DNA of 64,000 bases from Olavius algarvensis associated proteobacterium Delta 3 (GTDB lineage Bacteria > Desulfobacterota > Desulfobacteria > Desulfobacterales > CAFBRK01). A program made the translations under genes and the position numbers. Under the pieces are notes generated by a model. That model was not told the DNA's origin, did no database searches, and saw only the letters and a program-made list of their open reading frames with translations. Positions within the stretch are counted from its first letter, which is position 1; every line of letters starts with the position of its first letter. The DNA lies in the NCBI GenBank assembly GCA_903231505.1, contig CAFBRK010000097.1:1-64000 (forward strand), given 5' to 3'. This document shows, one piece after another, positions 18,999-27,953 of this stretch.

Positions 18999-19035
18999 AA
19001 TCGTGCAACGATTTTATGAAACGCGGCTGCGCCGC
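18995..19035 (-). repeat. REP-like double hairpin, copy 3
   Basis: ATAAAATCGT-GCA-ACGATTTTAT, spacer GAAAC, GCGGC-TGC-GCCGC. Both stems are perfect. It overlaps the stop codon of the TPR-like gene. Confidence 0.8.
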
Positions 19036-19182
19036 TCATAACGCAAAAGGTTCACCGCCGTCTTTGTGGCGGGTTTGCCCACCTCCGGCAGCGCCGCAGG
19101 TGACCAGGGTTTAACCACCGTTATGTTGGCGGGCCAATATTGGCGGGCCAAAATATCTGTTCCGCGTCCAAATTGAAGTGGT

Positions 19183-19211
19183 TTGAACATTCCCCCCCAA
19201 TGTGCTAAAAT
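19183..19211 (+). promoter_or_regulatory. Possible promoter of the gmd-fcl operon
   Basis: TTGAAC (19183-19188), 17 nt, TAAAAT (19206-19211). Both boxes miss consensus by one or two bases. About 200 nt of leader would follow. Confidence 0.35.
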
Positions 19212-19383
19212 CCTTTACTTTTAGTGTTGTACCTCAAATAGAGGGCTTCACGCCCGGACGCACACCTGAGATACATATGACCAGATGTGCGATCCCGCCC
19301 GGCGGAAGGCAAATTGATGCAGGATGTTTCTAATGATACAACTACGGTATACTGTCCACCAAGCAGCTTTATACTATATCAAC

Positions 19384-19406
19384 AAAAAATCGAATAACGA
19401 TTTTTT
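19384..19406 (+). promoter_or_regulatory. Hairpin abutting the gmd ribosome site
   Basis: AAAAAATCG-AATAA-CGATTTTTT, 9 perfect pairs, followed at once by GAAGGAG and ATG 19419. It may modulate translation or be half of a REP-like unit. Confidence 0.45.
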
Positions 19407-19418
19407 GAAGGAGAGACG

Positions 19419-20540
19419 ATGACCACGAAAGCTTTGATTACCGGAATCACCGGCCAGGACGGCAGTTACCTGGCGGAACTGCTGCTCGATAAAGGCTATG
19501 AGGTTCACGGTATTATTCGACGCGCCAGCACCTTCAACACGGACAGGATCGACCATATATACGAGGACCAGCACACCCCCGGGGCCCGCCTTTTCCTGCA
19601 CTATGGGGATCTGGCCGTATCCGGTCGCCTGAACGATCTGGTCTACAACATTGTTCCCGACGAGATTTATCATTTAGGGGCCCAAAGCCATGTGAAGGTG
19701 AGTTTTTTCATGCCTGAGTATACCGGCGACGTTACCGGCCTGGGAACTACCCGGTTGCTCGAAGCCATTCGTAAAACCAATGTGAAGTCGCGCTTTTACC
19801 AGGCCTCTTCCAGTGAGATGTTTGGATCGGCCAGCCCGCCCCAGAATGAGCAGACCCCCTTCCAGCCCCAGAGCCCCTATGCGGCCGCAAAGGTATATGC
19901 TTACTGGCTGGCGCGAAATTACCGGGAGGGATACGATATTTACGCCACCAACGGCATTCTCTTCAACCATGAGTCACCCCGCCGGGGAGAGACGTTCGTG
20001 ACCCGCAAGATCACGCGGGCCGTGGCGCGGATTCGGCATGGATTTGAAAAAACGGTGTACCTCGGCAACCTGGACGCCAAGAGAGATTGGGGATATGCGC
20101 CGGATTACGTAGAGGCCATGTGGATGATGCTCCAGCAGGACACACCGGACGACTATGTCGTCGCCACGGGCGAATCCCATTCGGTTCGAGAGTTCTGCCA
20201 TCGGGCATTTGAGCATGTAGGCATCGAGCTGGAATGGAGAGGTTCGGGAACCAACGAGAAGGGAGTTGTCAAATCAACCGATTTTTCTTCCGGAGACGAG
20301 GATCATCCGCTGCCGAAGCCTGGGGATATTGTTGTGGCCGTCGACGCTAAGTACTTCCGACCGACGGAGGTAGATTATCTTCTCGGAGACCCATCCAAAG
20401 CAAAGAAACAACTGGAGTGGGAGCCCGGGGTGGCCTTTGAGCAACTGGTAAAGATCATGGTGACCGCAGATGTAGACAATCTGCTCAATCTCCGGGACTG
20501 CCAGGACCTGGTCCGAAAGATGATTAATAAAAAAAGCTGA
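19419..20540 (+). CDS. gmd: GDP-mannose 4,6-dehydratase
   Basis: Converts GDP-mannose to GDP-4-keto-6-deoxymannose, precursor of GDP-fucose (or GDP-rhamnose/perosamine). 373 residues, extended SDR fold. Seen: NADP-binding [20 protein letters not shown] from residue 8 and RRAS, catalytic Ser/Tyr/Lys with SSSEMFG near 130 and [10 protein letters not shown] near 156, and [17 protein letters not shown] near 184-200, typical of Gmd. GAAGGAGAG precedes the start. It pairs with fcl 42 nt downstream. Confidence 0.97.
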   Translation: MTTKALITGITGQDGSYLAELLLDKGYEVHGIIRRASTFNTDRIDHIYEDQHTPGARLFLHYGDLAVSGRLNDLVYNIVPDEIYHLGAQSHVKVSFFMPEYTGDVTGLGTTRLLEAIRKTNVKSRFYQASSSEMFGSASPPQNEQTPFQPQSPYAAAKVYAYWLARNYREGYDIYATNGILFNHESPRRGETFVTRKITRAVARIRHGFEKTVYLGNLDAKRDWGYAPDYVEAMWMMLQQDTPDDYVVATGESHSVREFCHRAFEHVGIELEWRGSGTNEKGVVKSTDFSSGDEDHPLPKPGDIVVAVDAKYFRPTEVDYLLGDPSKAKKQLEWEPGVAFEQLVKIMVTADVDNLLNLRDCQDLVRKMINKKS

Positions 20541-20582
20541 AGGCTTATAAGCTCTTAGCTTCCAACTTTTACATAAATTCCT

Positions 20583-21737
20583 ATGGATAAGAAAAATAGC
20601 AAAATATATGTCGCAGGACACCAGGGGATGGTTGGGTCGGCCATACTCCGTGCGCTTTCCCGTGGGGGATACCGGAACATAGTCTACCGAACACATCGAG
20701 AGCTGGACCTCACTCGACAAGCCGAGGTCGAACGGTTTTTTGAAATTGAACAACCCGAGTACGTTTTCCTGGCTGCGGCGAGGGTTGGCGGTATTCGGGC
20801 GAACGATGCTTTTCCGGGCGACTTTAGTTATACGAATCTGGCGATACAGACCCATGTGATCCATGCCGCCTACAAGCAGGGTGCCCACCGGTTGCTGTTC
20901 CTGGGCTCCTCCTGCATTTATTCAAGGCACTGCCCGCAGCCGATGAAAGAGGAACACCTGCTCACCGGCCCACTGGAAAAAACAAACGAGCCCTACGCAT
21001 TGGCCAAAATTAGCGGGGTTTCTCAATGCCAATCCTACAACCGGCAATATGGGACCCGTTTTCTGGCCGCTATGCCGACAAATTTATACGGACCGGAAGA
21101 TCACTATGATCTGTCTACGTCACACGTTCTGCCGGCTCTCATCCGAAAATTTCATCTGGCCAGATTGGCGCAACAGCAGGATTGGGAAGCTGTTGATGAA
21201 GATGCAAAGGTTCATGGCCCAATCCCTGAAGAGATAAAAGAAGCCATTGGTTATCGCCCACCGGCTAAAAACACGCCGCCGCCGCACGTCAGGTTATGGG
21301 GGACCGGCAGTCCCCACCGGGAATTTTTGTATGTAGACGACCTGGCGGTTGCCTGCCTTTTTCTCATGAACCTGCCGGATGAACAATTCGACCGATGTGT
21401 ATTCTCGGAATGTAGAGATGATCCTTCAGGCAGGGCTTCAAAATACGCCATGCCGCTGATCAATATCGGGTGCACAAAAGATCAGACGATTCGCGACCTG
21501 GCGCAGGTGGTCGCTGACATCGTTGGGTTTGACGGGAAGGTGAGTTGGGATACCACCAAGCCGGACGGTACGCCAAGGAAATTGCTGGATACCTCCAGGA
21601 TGACCGGTTTGGGTTGGAAGGCGAAAGTGGACCTCGAAGACGGCATACGGATGGCGTATGAGGCATATTTAAAGAAGATAGAAGCTGAAAGAACCGAGAA
21701 CCAAAAAAAAAATTCACCACAGAGACACAGAGTATAA
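20583..21737 (+). CDS. fcl: GDP-L-fucose synthase, C-terminus read through a repeat
   Basis: Epimerises and reduces the Gmd product to GDP-L-fucose. 384 residues versus about 310-320 usually. Seen: GHQGMVGSAILRAL near residue 13, SSCIYSRHCPQPMKEE near 109, YALAKISG near 138, LWGTGSPHREFLYVDD near 239. The extra length is an insert at about 195-235 and a C-terminal tail. The last residues, after KKIEAERTENQKK, are NSPQRHRV, which is a translation of the repeat TTCACCACAGAGACACAGAG; the stop codon lies inside the repeat. The true ancestral end is thus lost. Confidence 0.95.
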   Translation: MDKKNSKIYVAGHQGMVGSAILRALSRGGYRNIVYRTHRELDLTRQAEVERFFEIEQPEYVFLAAARVGGIRANDAFPGDFSYTNLAIQTHVIHAAYKQGAHRLLFLGSSCIYSRHCPQPMKEEHLLTGPLEKTNEPYALAKISGVSQCQSYNRQYGTRFLAAMPTNLYGPEDHYDLSTSHVLPALIRKFHLARLAQQQDWEAVDEDAKVHGPIPEEIKEAIGYRPPAKNTPPPHVRLWGTGSPHREFLYVDDLAVACLFLMNLPDEQFDRCVFSECRDDPSGRASKYAMPLINIGCTKDQTIRDLAQVVADIVGFDGKVSWDTTKPDGTPRKLLDTSRMTGLGWKAKVDLEDGIRMAYEAYLKKIEAERTENQKKNSPQRHRV

Positions 21738-22053
21738 AGAGGGGTTTGTTTCAGAAATCGGGAGATGCCGATTTCTGAAACCCGCTCGGCCCTGCGGGCG
21801 ACTTAACTCATTGGCCCTCCGCACGAGCGATAGAAGGCAGGATTGTCTAATAATTGTAAGGTATAAGAATTTTGGAGCTATGACTGCACGTTGATGTTTC
21901 TGGAGTAATCTGCCGACTTCTGAGGACGTTGCGAGTTCAGTAAGAAACTGTTTCAATATTCCGAAGGGATTGAGCAGCTTCTGCCAATTCGGTATCTCCC
22001 GAATTGGTAGAAAATACTTGCACCTCTGTGCTCTCTGTGTCTCTGTGGTGAAA
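21713..22053. repeat. Large interrupted palindrome, copy A
   Basis: Left end TTCACCACAGAGACACAGAG (21713), hairpin TTTCAGAAATCGG-GAGATG-CCGATTTCTGAAA (21749-21780, 13 bp), unrelated centre, second hairpin CCAATTCGG-TATCTC-CCGAATTGG (21984-22007), right end CTCTGTGTCTCTGTGGTGAA (to about 22053). The right half is the left half in inverse order and orientation. It fills the fcl-sat/cysC gap and overlaps the fcl 3' end. Confidence 0.9.
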
Positions 22054-22074
22054 AAGTAAATAGAAAGGAAATGA

Positions 22075-23790
22075 ATGGAATCGGATAGGATCTCCGCTTA
22101 CGGCGATGAACTGATCGATCTGCTTGTCGATCAGGAGCGGGCCGACATGCTGAAAGCCATTTCTCGTGATCTGCCCCGCATCACCCTCACGACCCGGCAG
22201 ATTTCGGATCTGGAGCTGCTGATGAACGGCGCGTTTTCGCCCTTAACCGGATTCATGACCCGGGCCGATTATGAGCCGGTGGTGGACCGGATGCGACTTG
22301 TCGACAATATGCTTTGGCCGATTCCGATTTGTCTGGATGTGTCGGAAAGCGATGCCAGAAGACTGGAGCCTGGTCAATCCGTGGCGTTGTGTGACGCCGA
22401 AGGCTTTATGCCGGCGGTGATGCACATCGAAGACATCTGGAAGTACGACAAGAAAAAAGAAGCGAAGCACGTCTTCGGAACGTCGGATAAAGAGCACCCC
22501 GGCGTAGACTACCTGTTAGAACGGAAAGGCAGTTATTACGTCGGGGGTGCGGTCGAGGGGATCCAGCTGCCCCTGCATTTCGCATTTCGGCGGCATCGGC
22601 ATACGCCGATCGAAATTCGAAAGCTTTACGAGAAACTGGGGTGGCGTCGTATCGTTGGCTTTCAGACGCGGCATCCAATGCACCGCGCCCAGTTTGAAAT
22701 GACCTTAAGGGCCATGGCCGATGCCCGGGCAAACCTGCTTCTTCACCCCGAGGTGCAGCGGGTCAAACCGGGCGATATCGACACCTACACCCGCGTTCGC
22801 TGCTACCTCGAGGCGCACAGGCACTACCCGCCCAACATGATGCTCCTGAGTATCCTGCCATTGAGCATGCGGATGGCGGGACCGAAAGAAGCTTTGCTGC
22901 ATGCCATTGTCCGCCGAAACTACGGCTGTACCCACTTTATTGTCGGGCAGGATCATGCCGGCCCGGGTCTGAAAAAGAACGGTACGCCGTTCTACGATCC
23001 GGATGCCGCCAAAGAGCTTGCCGTCTCCTTTGAAAAGGAGCTTGGGATCACGATTCTGCCCTTCGAGGAGATGGTCTATGCCGTGGACGAGGACGCCTAC
23101 ATGGTCAAATCAGAGGTGCCGCCGGATGTCCGCATCAATGGTCTGTCTAAAGATGATTTTCACCAGCGGCTTCGGGCGGGCAAACGGATACCCGAATGGT
23201 ACACCTTCGACGAGGTCATCGAAGAATTGACCCAGGCCTACCCCCCCAGGTACCGGCAAGGATTCACCATCTTCTGCACCGGCTTGTCCGGCGCCGGCAA
23301 ATCCACGATAGCAAAGGTGCTGTATGCCCGTTTCCAGGAAATGGGGAAACGGCCGGTGACCCTTCTTGACGGTGATATCGTGCGTCAAAACCTCTCCAGC
23401 GAATTGGGGTTCTCAAAGGAGCACCGGGACGTGAATGTGCGGCGCATCGGTTTTGTGGCCAGTGAGATCACGAAGAACAGGGGGATTGCCATTTGCGCCC
23501 CTATTGCTCCCTATCGGGGAACCCGTCGCCAGATTCGGCAGCGGATCGAACGCTACGGCGGATTTATCGAGGTGTTTGTCAACACGCCCATCGAAGTCTG
23601 CGAGACACGGGATCGCAAAGGCATGTACGCCAAGGCGCGGGCTGGTCTGATCAAGGACTTCACCGGTGTGGACGACCCCTATGAAACGCCGGAATTTCCG
23701 GAGGTGCGTATCGACACCACCGACCTCACACCCTCCGAGGCCGCCCAGGAAGTGCTGCTCTACCTCGAACGGGAAGGGTATATAAAGTAA
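22075..23790 (+). CDS. Bifunctional sulfate adenylyltransferase / APS kinase
   Basis: Makes APS from sulfate and ATP, then phosphorylates it to PAPS, the sulfate donor for sulfotransferases. 571 residues. Residues 1-390: PUA-like then ATP-sulfurylase domain, with LLMNGAFSPLTGFM near 49, QTRHPMHRAQFEMT near 199 (the usual motif has QTRNP) and VGQDHAGPG near 292. Residues 395-571: APS kinase with P-loop GLSGAGKST near 403 and CAPIAPYRGTRR near 471. In a dissimilatory sulfate reducer a stand-alone Sat would serve respiration; the fusion and EPS context point to sulfated polysaccharide or assimilation. No sulfotransferase was seen in the window. Confidence 0.95.
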   Translation: MESDRISAYGDELIDLLVDQERADMLKAISRDLPRITLTTRQISDLELLMNGAFSPLTGFMTRADYEPVVDRMRLVDNMLWPIPICLDVSESDARRLEPGQSVALCDAEGFMPAVMHIEDIWKYDKKKEAKHVFGTSDKEHPGVDYLLERKGSYYVGGAVEGIQLPLHFAFRRHRHTPIEIRKLYEKLGWRRIVGFQTRHPMHRAQFEMTLRAMADARANLLLHPEVQRVKPGDIDTYTRVRCYLEAHRHYPPNMMLLSILPLSMRMAGPKEALLHAIVRRNYGCTHFIVGQDHAGPGLKKNGTPFYDPDAAKELAVSFEKELGITILPFEEMVYAVDEDAYMVKSEVPPDVRINGLSKDDFHQRLRAGKRIPEWYTFDEVIEELTQAYPPRYRQGFTIFCTGLSGAGKSTIAKVLYARFQEMGKRPVTLLDGDIVRQNLSSELGFSKEHRDVNVRRIGFVASEITKNRGIAICAPIAPYRGTRRQIRQRIERYGGFIEVFVNTPIEVCETRDRKGMYAKARAGLIKDFTGVDDPYETPEFPEVRIDTTDLTPSEAAQEVLLYLEREGYIK

Positions 23791-23795
23791 TTTAT

Positions 23796-24111
23796 AAGCT
23801 GAAAGTTGAAAGCTGAAAGCTCCAAGCTGGAGATTTGAAGACTGAAATATCAAGTGATGAAGGGATGAAGTTCGCTTACGAAAAATTGGAGGTTTGGAAT
23901 AAGGCGGTCGATTTCTTTACATCTCCGGGGGATCACTTTACAAAACGATGACTCTCCTCGAGATTTATAGAAGGAAAGGGTGGATTGCAGAAGACGACTA
24001 CAACCGAATTGAAAATCTCGGAATTGCAGTGGCCTCCATGATCAAAGGGCTGATTAACTCCATCAGCAACGGCTGATCTTCTTTCAACCTTGAGCTTTGA
24101 ACTTTCAGCTT
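23796..24111. mobile_element. IVS-like element with inverted arms around a decayed four-helix-bundle gene
   Basis: Left arm AAGCTGAAAGTTGAAAGCT (from 23796) is matched in inverse by a right arm ending AACTTTCAGCTT (24111); the outermost 18 positions pair with one mismatch, then the match degrades. The arms consist of GCTGAAA/GTTGAAA-type units. Between them is the relic of a small S23/four-helix-bundle gene. The layout parallels intervening sequences of 23S rRNA, but here it sits between sat-cysC and uxs. Confidence 0.65.
23865..24076 (+). pseudogene. Four-helix-bundle (S23/IVP-type) protein, internally deleted
   Basis: Frame 1 reads MKFAYEKLEVWNKAVDF then hits a stop at 23949. A different frame from about 23928 reads GSLYKTMTLLEIYRRKGWI and ends SISNG at 24074-24076. 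These are the typical N-terminal and C-terminal helices of the family, with the central SIPSNIAEG-type helices missing. So a deletion of roughly 40-45 codons plus a frame change destroyed the gene. Confidence 0.75.
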
Positions 24112-24143
24112 GTTAGCAATCCAATTTATCCGGAGGAGGGTTC

Positions 24144-25085
24144 ATGCATCTTCGAAAACGCGTGATGGTCACCGGCGGGGCAGGGTTCCTGGGCTCCCAT
24201 CTCTGTGAGAGACTGCTCAAGGACGACAATGAGGTGCTCTGCGTGGATAACTTTTTCACGGGCAGTGAACGGAACATCATCCATCTTCTTGACCAACCGT
24301 ATTTCGAAGTGATGCGCCACGACATCACATTTCCCATGTATGTCGAAGTGGACGAAATTTATAATCTGGCATGCCCGGCTTCGCCCATTCACTACCAGAA
24401 TGATCCGGTGCAAACCACCAAGGTAAACGTTCACGGTTCCATTAATGCGCTCGGTTTGGCCAAGCGGTTGCAGGCGAAAGTGTTTCAGGCCTCGACGTCT
24501 GAGGTCTATGGGAATCCAGTGATTCATCCCCAGCCGGAGAATTACCAAGGCAACGTCAACCCAATAGGCATGCGCGCCTGCTACGATGAGGGAAAACGTT
24601 GTGCCGAGACCCTGTTTTTCGATTATTACCGGCAGCACAATCTGAAAATAAAGGTCGCCCGGATTTTCAACACCTATGGCCCCCGCATGCATCCGAATGA
24701 TGGCCGGGTGGTGTCCAATTTCATCCTTCAGGCCCTGCGCGGTGAACCGATCACCATCTATGGTGACGGGGCCCAGACACGGTCTTTCTGTTACGTGGAC
24801 GATCTGATAGAGGGGGTTATACGATTGATGAACACACCGGATGACGTTGTCGGCCCGGTGAATCTGGGAAATCCCGATGAATTTACCATACGCGAGCTCG
24901 CTGAATTGGCCATCGCGTTGACCGGGTCGACATCCGAGCTCATCTTCGAGCCGTTGCCGCAAGACGATCCCCAACGGCGGTGTCCGGATATCACACTGGC
25001 CAAGGATCTTCTGGGCTGGGAGCCAAACGTGCCCCTGAAGGAAGGCCTGCTGCCAACCATTGAGTTCTTCAGGACCTTTCTCTAA
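24144..25085 (+). CDS. UDP-glucuronate decarboxylase (UDP-xylose synthase)
   Basis: NAD-dependent SDR enzyme that oxidises and decarboxylates UDP-glucuronate to UDP-xylose in the cytosol. 313 residues, usual size. Seen: [15 protein letters not shown] at 12-26, [35 protein letters not shown] near 59-81 (family typical, outline), STSEVYGNP near 116, YDEGKRCAE at about 147 (catalytic Tyr/Lys), [10 protein letters not shown] near 171 and [18 protein letters not shown] lies just before the start. The substrate would come from a UDP-glucose dehydrogenase not seen intact here. Confidence 0.93.
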   Translation: MHLRKRVMVTGGAGFLGSHLCERLLKDDNEVLCVDNFFTGSERNIIHLLDQPYFEVMRHDITFPMYVEVDEIYNLACPASPIHYQNDPVQTTKVNVHGSINALGLAKRLQAKVFQASTSEVYGNPVIHPQPENYQGNVNPIGMRACYDEGKRCAETLFFDYYRQHNLKIKVARIFNTYGPRMHPNDGRVVSNFILQALRGEPITIYGDGAQTRSFCYVDDLIEGVIRLMNTPDDVVGPVNLGNPDEFTIRELAELAIALTGSTSELIFEPLPQDDPQRRCPDITLAKDLLGWEPNVPLKEGLLPTIEFFRTFL

Positions 25086-25386
25086 TGGGATCTCTTACAG
25101 AGCCATTCCAGTGGGGATACTGGATACTGGATACTGGATACTGGAAACCGGATACTGGATTCTGGATGAGGGATGAGCTGAAAGAACTGAGAGCTGAAAG
25201 GTGAAAGCTCAAAGCAGATAGATTAAAGAAAAAGATACTCTCTCACAGAGCTCCCGGAGTGCACAGAGATTCAGTTATACAAATCGGGAGATACCGATTT
25301 GTAAACCCACCCAGGCCTTCGATGTAACTCAGGGGGGGCTCGGCGTGGGCGCTCTCTGTGAACGAAAAACGTCAGTGAAATGTGCC

Positions 25387-25449
25387 GTAAAACTTTTTTT
25401 CTGTGGGAAAAAGTTTTACTTGACAATCCAAGCCCGTTCAAAATATAAA
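25387..25449 (+). promoter_or_regulatory. Promoter with adjoining 12-bp inverted repeat
   Basis: GTAAAACTTTTT (25387-25398) and AAAAAGTTTTAC (25408-25419) form a perfect inverted repeat whose last base adjoins TTGACA (25420-25425). A -10 candidate TATAAA (25444-25449) follows after 18 nt, or ATATAA after 17. The repeat could be an operator. It would drive the regulator gene at 25812 through a long leader. Confidence 0.5.
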
Positions 25450-25624
25450 CTTTGTTCAGTTTTGAACGCCACTTTTCCCCCAAACCTCTCTTACTGACGA
25501 AAAGCTGTTCGCCCTAACAGCTGACGTACCCGGTAGTGTCGCCGTTTCGGGTGCGTCGGTATTCACATCATTCGATTGATCCGTATATAAAAGTTCTCCC
25601 GCTCACTGATCTTAGCGCGGGTGT

Positions 25625-25643
25625 AATAAATTAGTAATTTATT
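25625..25643. promoter_or_regulatory. 19-bp palindrome upstream of the EPS regulator
   Basis: AATAAATTA-G-TAATTTATT, nine perfect pairs around one base, in a GC-rich neighbourhood. Its size suits a dimeric winged-helix regulator such as the gene product encoded 169 nt downstream. Confidence 0.4.
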
Positions 25644-25811
25644 CAATTTGTTATCTTACTAGTCGCTCTGTAAGCGACCAGGCGGAGCAGTCTCTGTGGG
25701 ACGCGTTTGCCGGTTGGCCGGTTGGCCGGTTTGTCCGTTTGTCCTGAGCGGAGTCGAAGGGTTGACCCGTATACCGATTCCAAAATCCGCATTCTGCATT
25801 CTAATTCAATC

Positions 25812-26372
25812 ATGCACCTTTCCACAAACGATTTTCACATCCTCGACGCCCTCGATGCAGAGGAAATAACCTCCCAGCGGCAGCTGTCCGAGCACACCGG
25901 TATCAGCCTGGGGCAGGTCAACTATGTCGTCAAACGCCTTCTGGAAAAAGGGCTGGTAAAGATCGGTAACTTCCAACGAAACCCCCAGAAGATCGGGTAT
26001 GCTTATTTGCTGACTCCCAAGGGCTTCGAAGCCAAATCCAAAATGGCCGTAAGGTTCGTCATGGCGCAGCTTAAAAAATACAACGTCCTCCAGGAGCGTC
26101 TGGGAAATCGACTTGGAGAGATTGCCGAGATGGGGGTTGAACGGATCGTTTTCGTGGGACCCGTTATGGTCCACGAATTTGTCGAATCCATAATCGAAAA
26201 AAAAGACCTTAACCTGAAATTGGAAGGGCACATCACGGATGTGTTCAAACTAAAGGAGATTCCATCGAAGCAGTATGAAGCCGCACTCCTCTTTGACGAG
26301 GAGGCCGCCGGCATCAAACGGCTGACCGCCGAAACCGGCATCCCCCAGGAAAAACTGATCCCCCTCTGGTGA
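25812..26372 (+). CDS. MarR-type EPS-associated winged-helix regulator with C-terminal domain
   Basis: Start chosen at ATG 25812 (MHLSTNDFHILDAL); the longer frame upstream runs through repeats. 186 residues. Residues 1-105 match the EPS-associated MarR-like family (TIGR04176 type): winged helix with SQRQLSEHTGISLGQVNYVV near 22-41, then RLLEKGLVKIGNF and YAYLLTPKGFEAK. Residues 106-186 are an added domain beginning VERIVFVGPVMV. It opens the UDP-ManNAc(3NAc)A gene group, so it probably controls polysaccharide genes; autoregulation at 25625-25643 is possible. Confidence 0.85.
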   Translation: MHLSTNDFHILDALDAEEITSQRQLSEHTGISLGQVNYVVKRLLEKGLVKIGNFQRNPQKIGYAYLLTPKGFEAKSKMAVRFVMAQLKKYNVLQERLGNRLGEIAEMGVERIVFVGPVMVHEFVESIIEKKDLNLKLEGHITDVFKLKEIPSKQYEAALLFDEEAAGIKRLTAETGIPQEKLIPLW

Positions 26373-26383
26373 CGCTAAAAACC

Positions 26384-26657
26384 TTTTCACCACGGAGACA
26401 CAGAGGGGGTAACGGGCCTGTTTTGTTTCAGAAATCAGGGGATGCCGATTTCTGAGACCCACTCAGCCCTGTGAACGGCAAATACCTACATCACCCAGCT
26501 TTTCGGAAACCATGAGGCATCAGCACATGAAGATTGTTTCGGATTGCAACCGGCTGACGAAGATCCTGAAGAGCAGATTGGTTTTAACCGATCGGTATCT
26601 CCCGATCGGTTAAAAAAGAAAAAAATCTCTGTGTTCTCTGTGTCTCTGTGGTGAAAA
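26384..26657. repeat. Large interrupted palindrome, copy B
   Basis: Ends TTTTCACCACGGAGACACAG (26384) and CTGTGTCTCTGTGGTGAAAA (to 26657). Left hairpin TCAGAAATC...GATTTCTGA (26428-26454, core eroded), right hairpin TTTTAACCGATCGG-TATCTC-CCGATCGGTTAAAA (26582-26615, 14 bp). It fills the gap between the regulator and the WbpI-like gene. Confidence 0.9.
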
Positions 26658-26675
26658 TCTAATAATCTTAGCTCT

Positions 26676-27822
26676 ATGGTAAGCGACCAAATTAAAATTG
26701 TGACGGTCGTCGGCGCGAGACCCCAGTTCATAAAGGCGGCCATGGTCAGCAGGGCGATCGTCAAGCACCATGAAAGGCTAAAAACCCCCAACATCATTGA
26801 GGAGATTGTCCATACAGGTCAACATTTCGACGAGGCCATGAGCGAGATTTTCTTCAAGGACATGGGCATCCCGGAGCCGGTGGTCAATTTAAATGTGAAC
26901 AGTGCCGGTCACGGCGAGATGACGGGTCGGATGCTCATTGACCTTGAAAAGCAATTCATTGATAGAAAGCCGGACTGTGTGCTGGTTTACGGAGATACCA
27001 ATTCGACACTCGCCGGGGCGTTAGCAGCGGCAAAGCTTCACATTCCGGTCGCCCATGTTGAAGCAGGACTTCGCTCCTTCAACAAGACGATGCCGGAAGA
27101 AATCAATCGAATTCTGACAGATCATGTGTCCACCTTCCTTTTTTGCCCAACCCGTGCCTCTGTCGATAATCTAAAGAATGAGGGCATTTCGAAGAATCAT
27201 TATGGTAAAAACGACAGCCAAACGCCGGTTGTGGCCAGGATCGGTGATGTCATGTACGATGCCGCTATCGTCTTCGGCGACATTGCAGAGCGCGAGTCGA
27301 CGATTCTTCAAGATCTTGGGTTATGTCCCCGTGAATATATGCTGGCAACAGTTCACAGGGCTGAAAATGTGGACCACCCGGATCGATTGTTAAACATACT
27401 GAACGCCTTTGGAAAGGTGAACTTCCCGGTCCTGTTTCCTGTGCATCCACGGACAAAAAATAAAATTGCGGACCTCGGGATAAACAAGACTTTGCCTGAA
27501 GTGGAAAATCTGCAATTCATCGATCCGGTTTCTTTCTTGGATATGGTCAAGCTTGAAAAGCATGCGAAGACGATCCTCACCGATTCGGGGGGGGGGTCAG
27601 AAGGAGGCCTATTTTCACGGGGTACCTTGCGTTACGCTGCGGGACGAGACCGAATGGGTTGAAACGGTCGAGGCGGGATGGAACACGCTGGCTGGTGCGA
27701 ATGTCGAAAAAATCGTTGCGGCAACCCGCGCTGCCAAGCCCGGGGTCGAAATCGATCAATACGGTGACGGACATTCCAGCGAACGGATTGTGGAGTTTCT
27801 TGTCTCCAATTTACATTCATGA
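26676..27822 (+). pseudogene. UDP-sugar 2-epimerase (WbpI-like), frameshifted in a 10-G run
   Basis: Non-hydrolysing epimerase of the WecB/WbpI family; by context it would turn UDP-GlcNAc(3NAc)A into UDP-ManNAc(3NAc)A. Frame 1 gives GARPQFIKAAMVSRAI near 13, HTGQHFDEAMSEIFF, GDTNSTLAGALAA, HVEAGLRSFN, MPEEINRILTD and ends properly in TILTDSGG at about 300. At 27587-27596 there are ten consecutive Gs; nine would restore the frame into [21 protein letters not shown] and on to TGA at 27820-27822. Either a real mutation, a phase-variable tract, or a sequencing error. Confidence 0.88.
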
Positions 27823-27953
27823 ATCAATGCCGGCCGATGCATTCAATATGAATGACTCCGCAACGCCAGCAATTGAGGGCTAATGATATCTGATGTCCGC
27901 GTCCGTTGGCGCGGGTCGGTGGAAAGAACATCAAACACGTAGAAGAGGAGTCT

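Larger units (their letters stand above)
19036..19418. other. Intergenic region before gmd
   Basis: No gene. Holds a GC-rich hairpin CACCTCCGGC-AGC-GCCGCAGGTG near 19080-19102, a possible promoter at 19183-19211 and a hairpin directly before the gmd ribosome site at 19384-19406. Confidence 0.5.
25086..25811. other. Long intergenic region with repeats, hairpins and a promoter
   Basis: No gene in 726 bases. In order: CTGGATAC tandem array (about 25115-25172); GCTGAAA units (about 25177-25215); an eroded palindrome-family copy with ACAGAGCTCCCGGAGTGC arms and hairpin TACAAATCGG-GAGATA-CCGATTTGTA (25278-25303); a 12-bp perfect inverted repeat next to a promoter (25387-25449); hairpin AGCTGTT-CGCCCT-AACAGCT (25504-25523); a 19-bp palindrome (25625-25643); hairpin GTCGCT-CTGTA-AGCGAC (25661-25677); GGCCGGTT units; and a CCTGAGCGGAGTCGAAGGG repeat near 25742. 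Confidence 0.7.
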
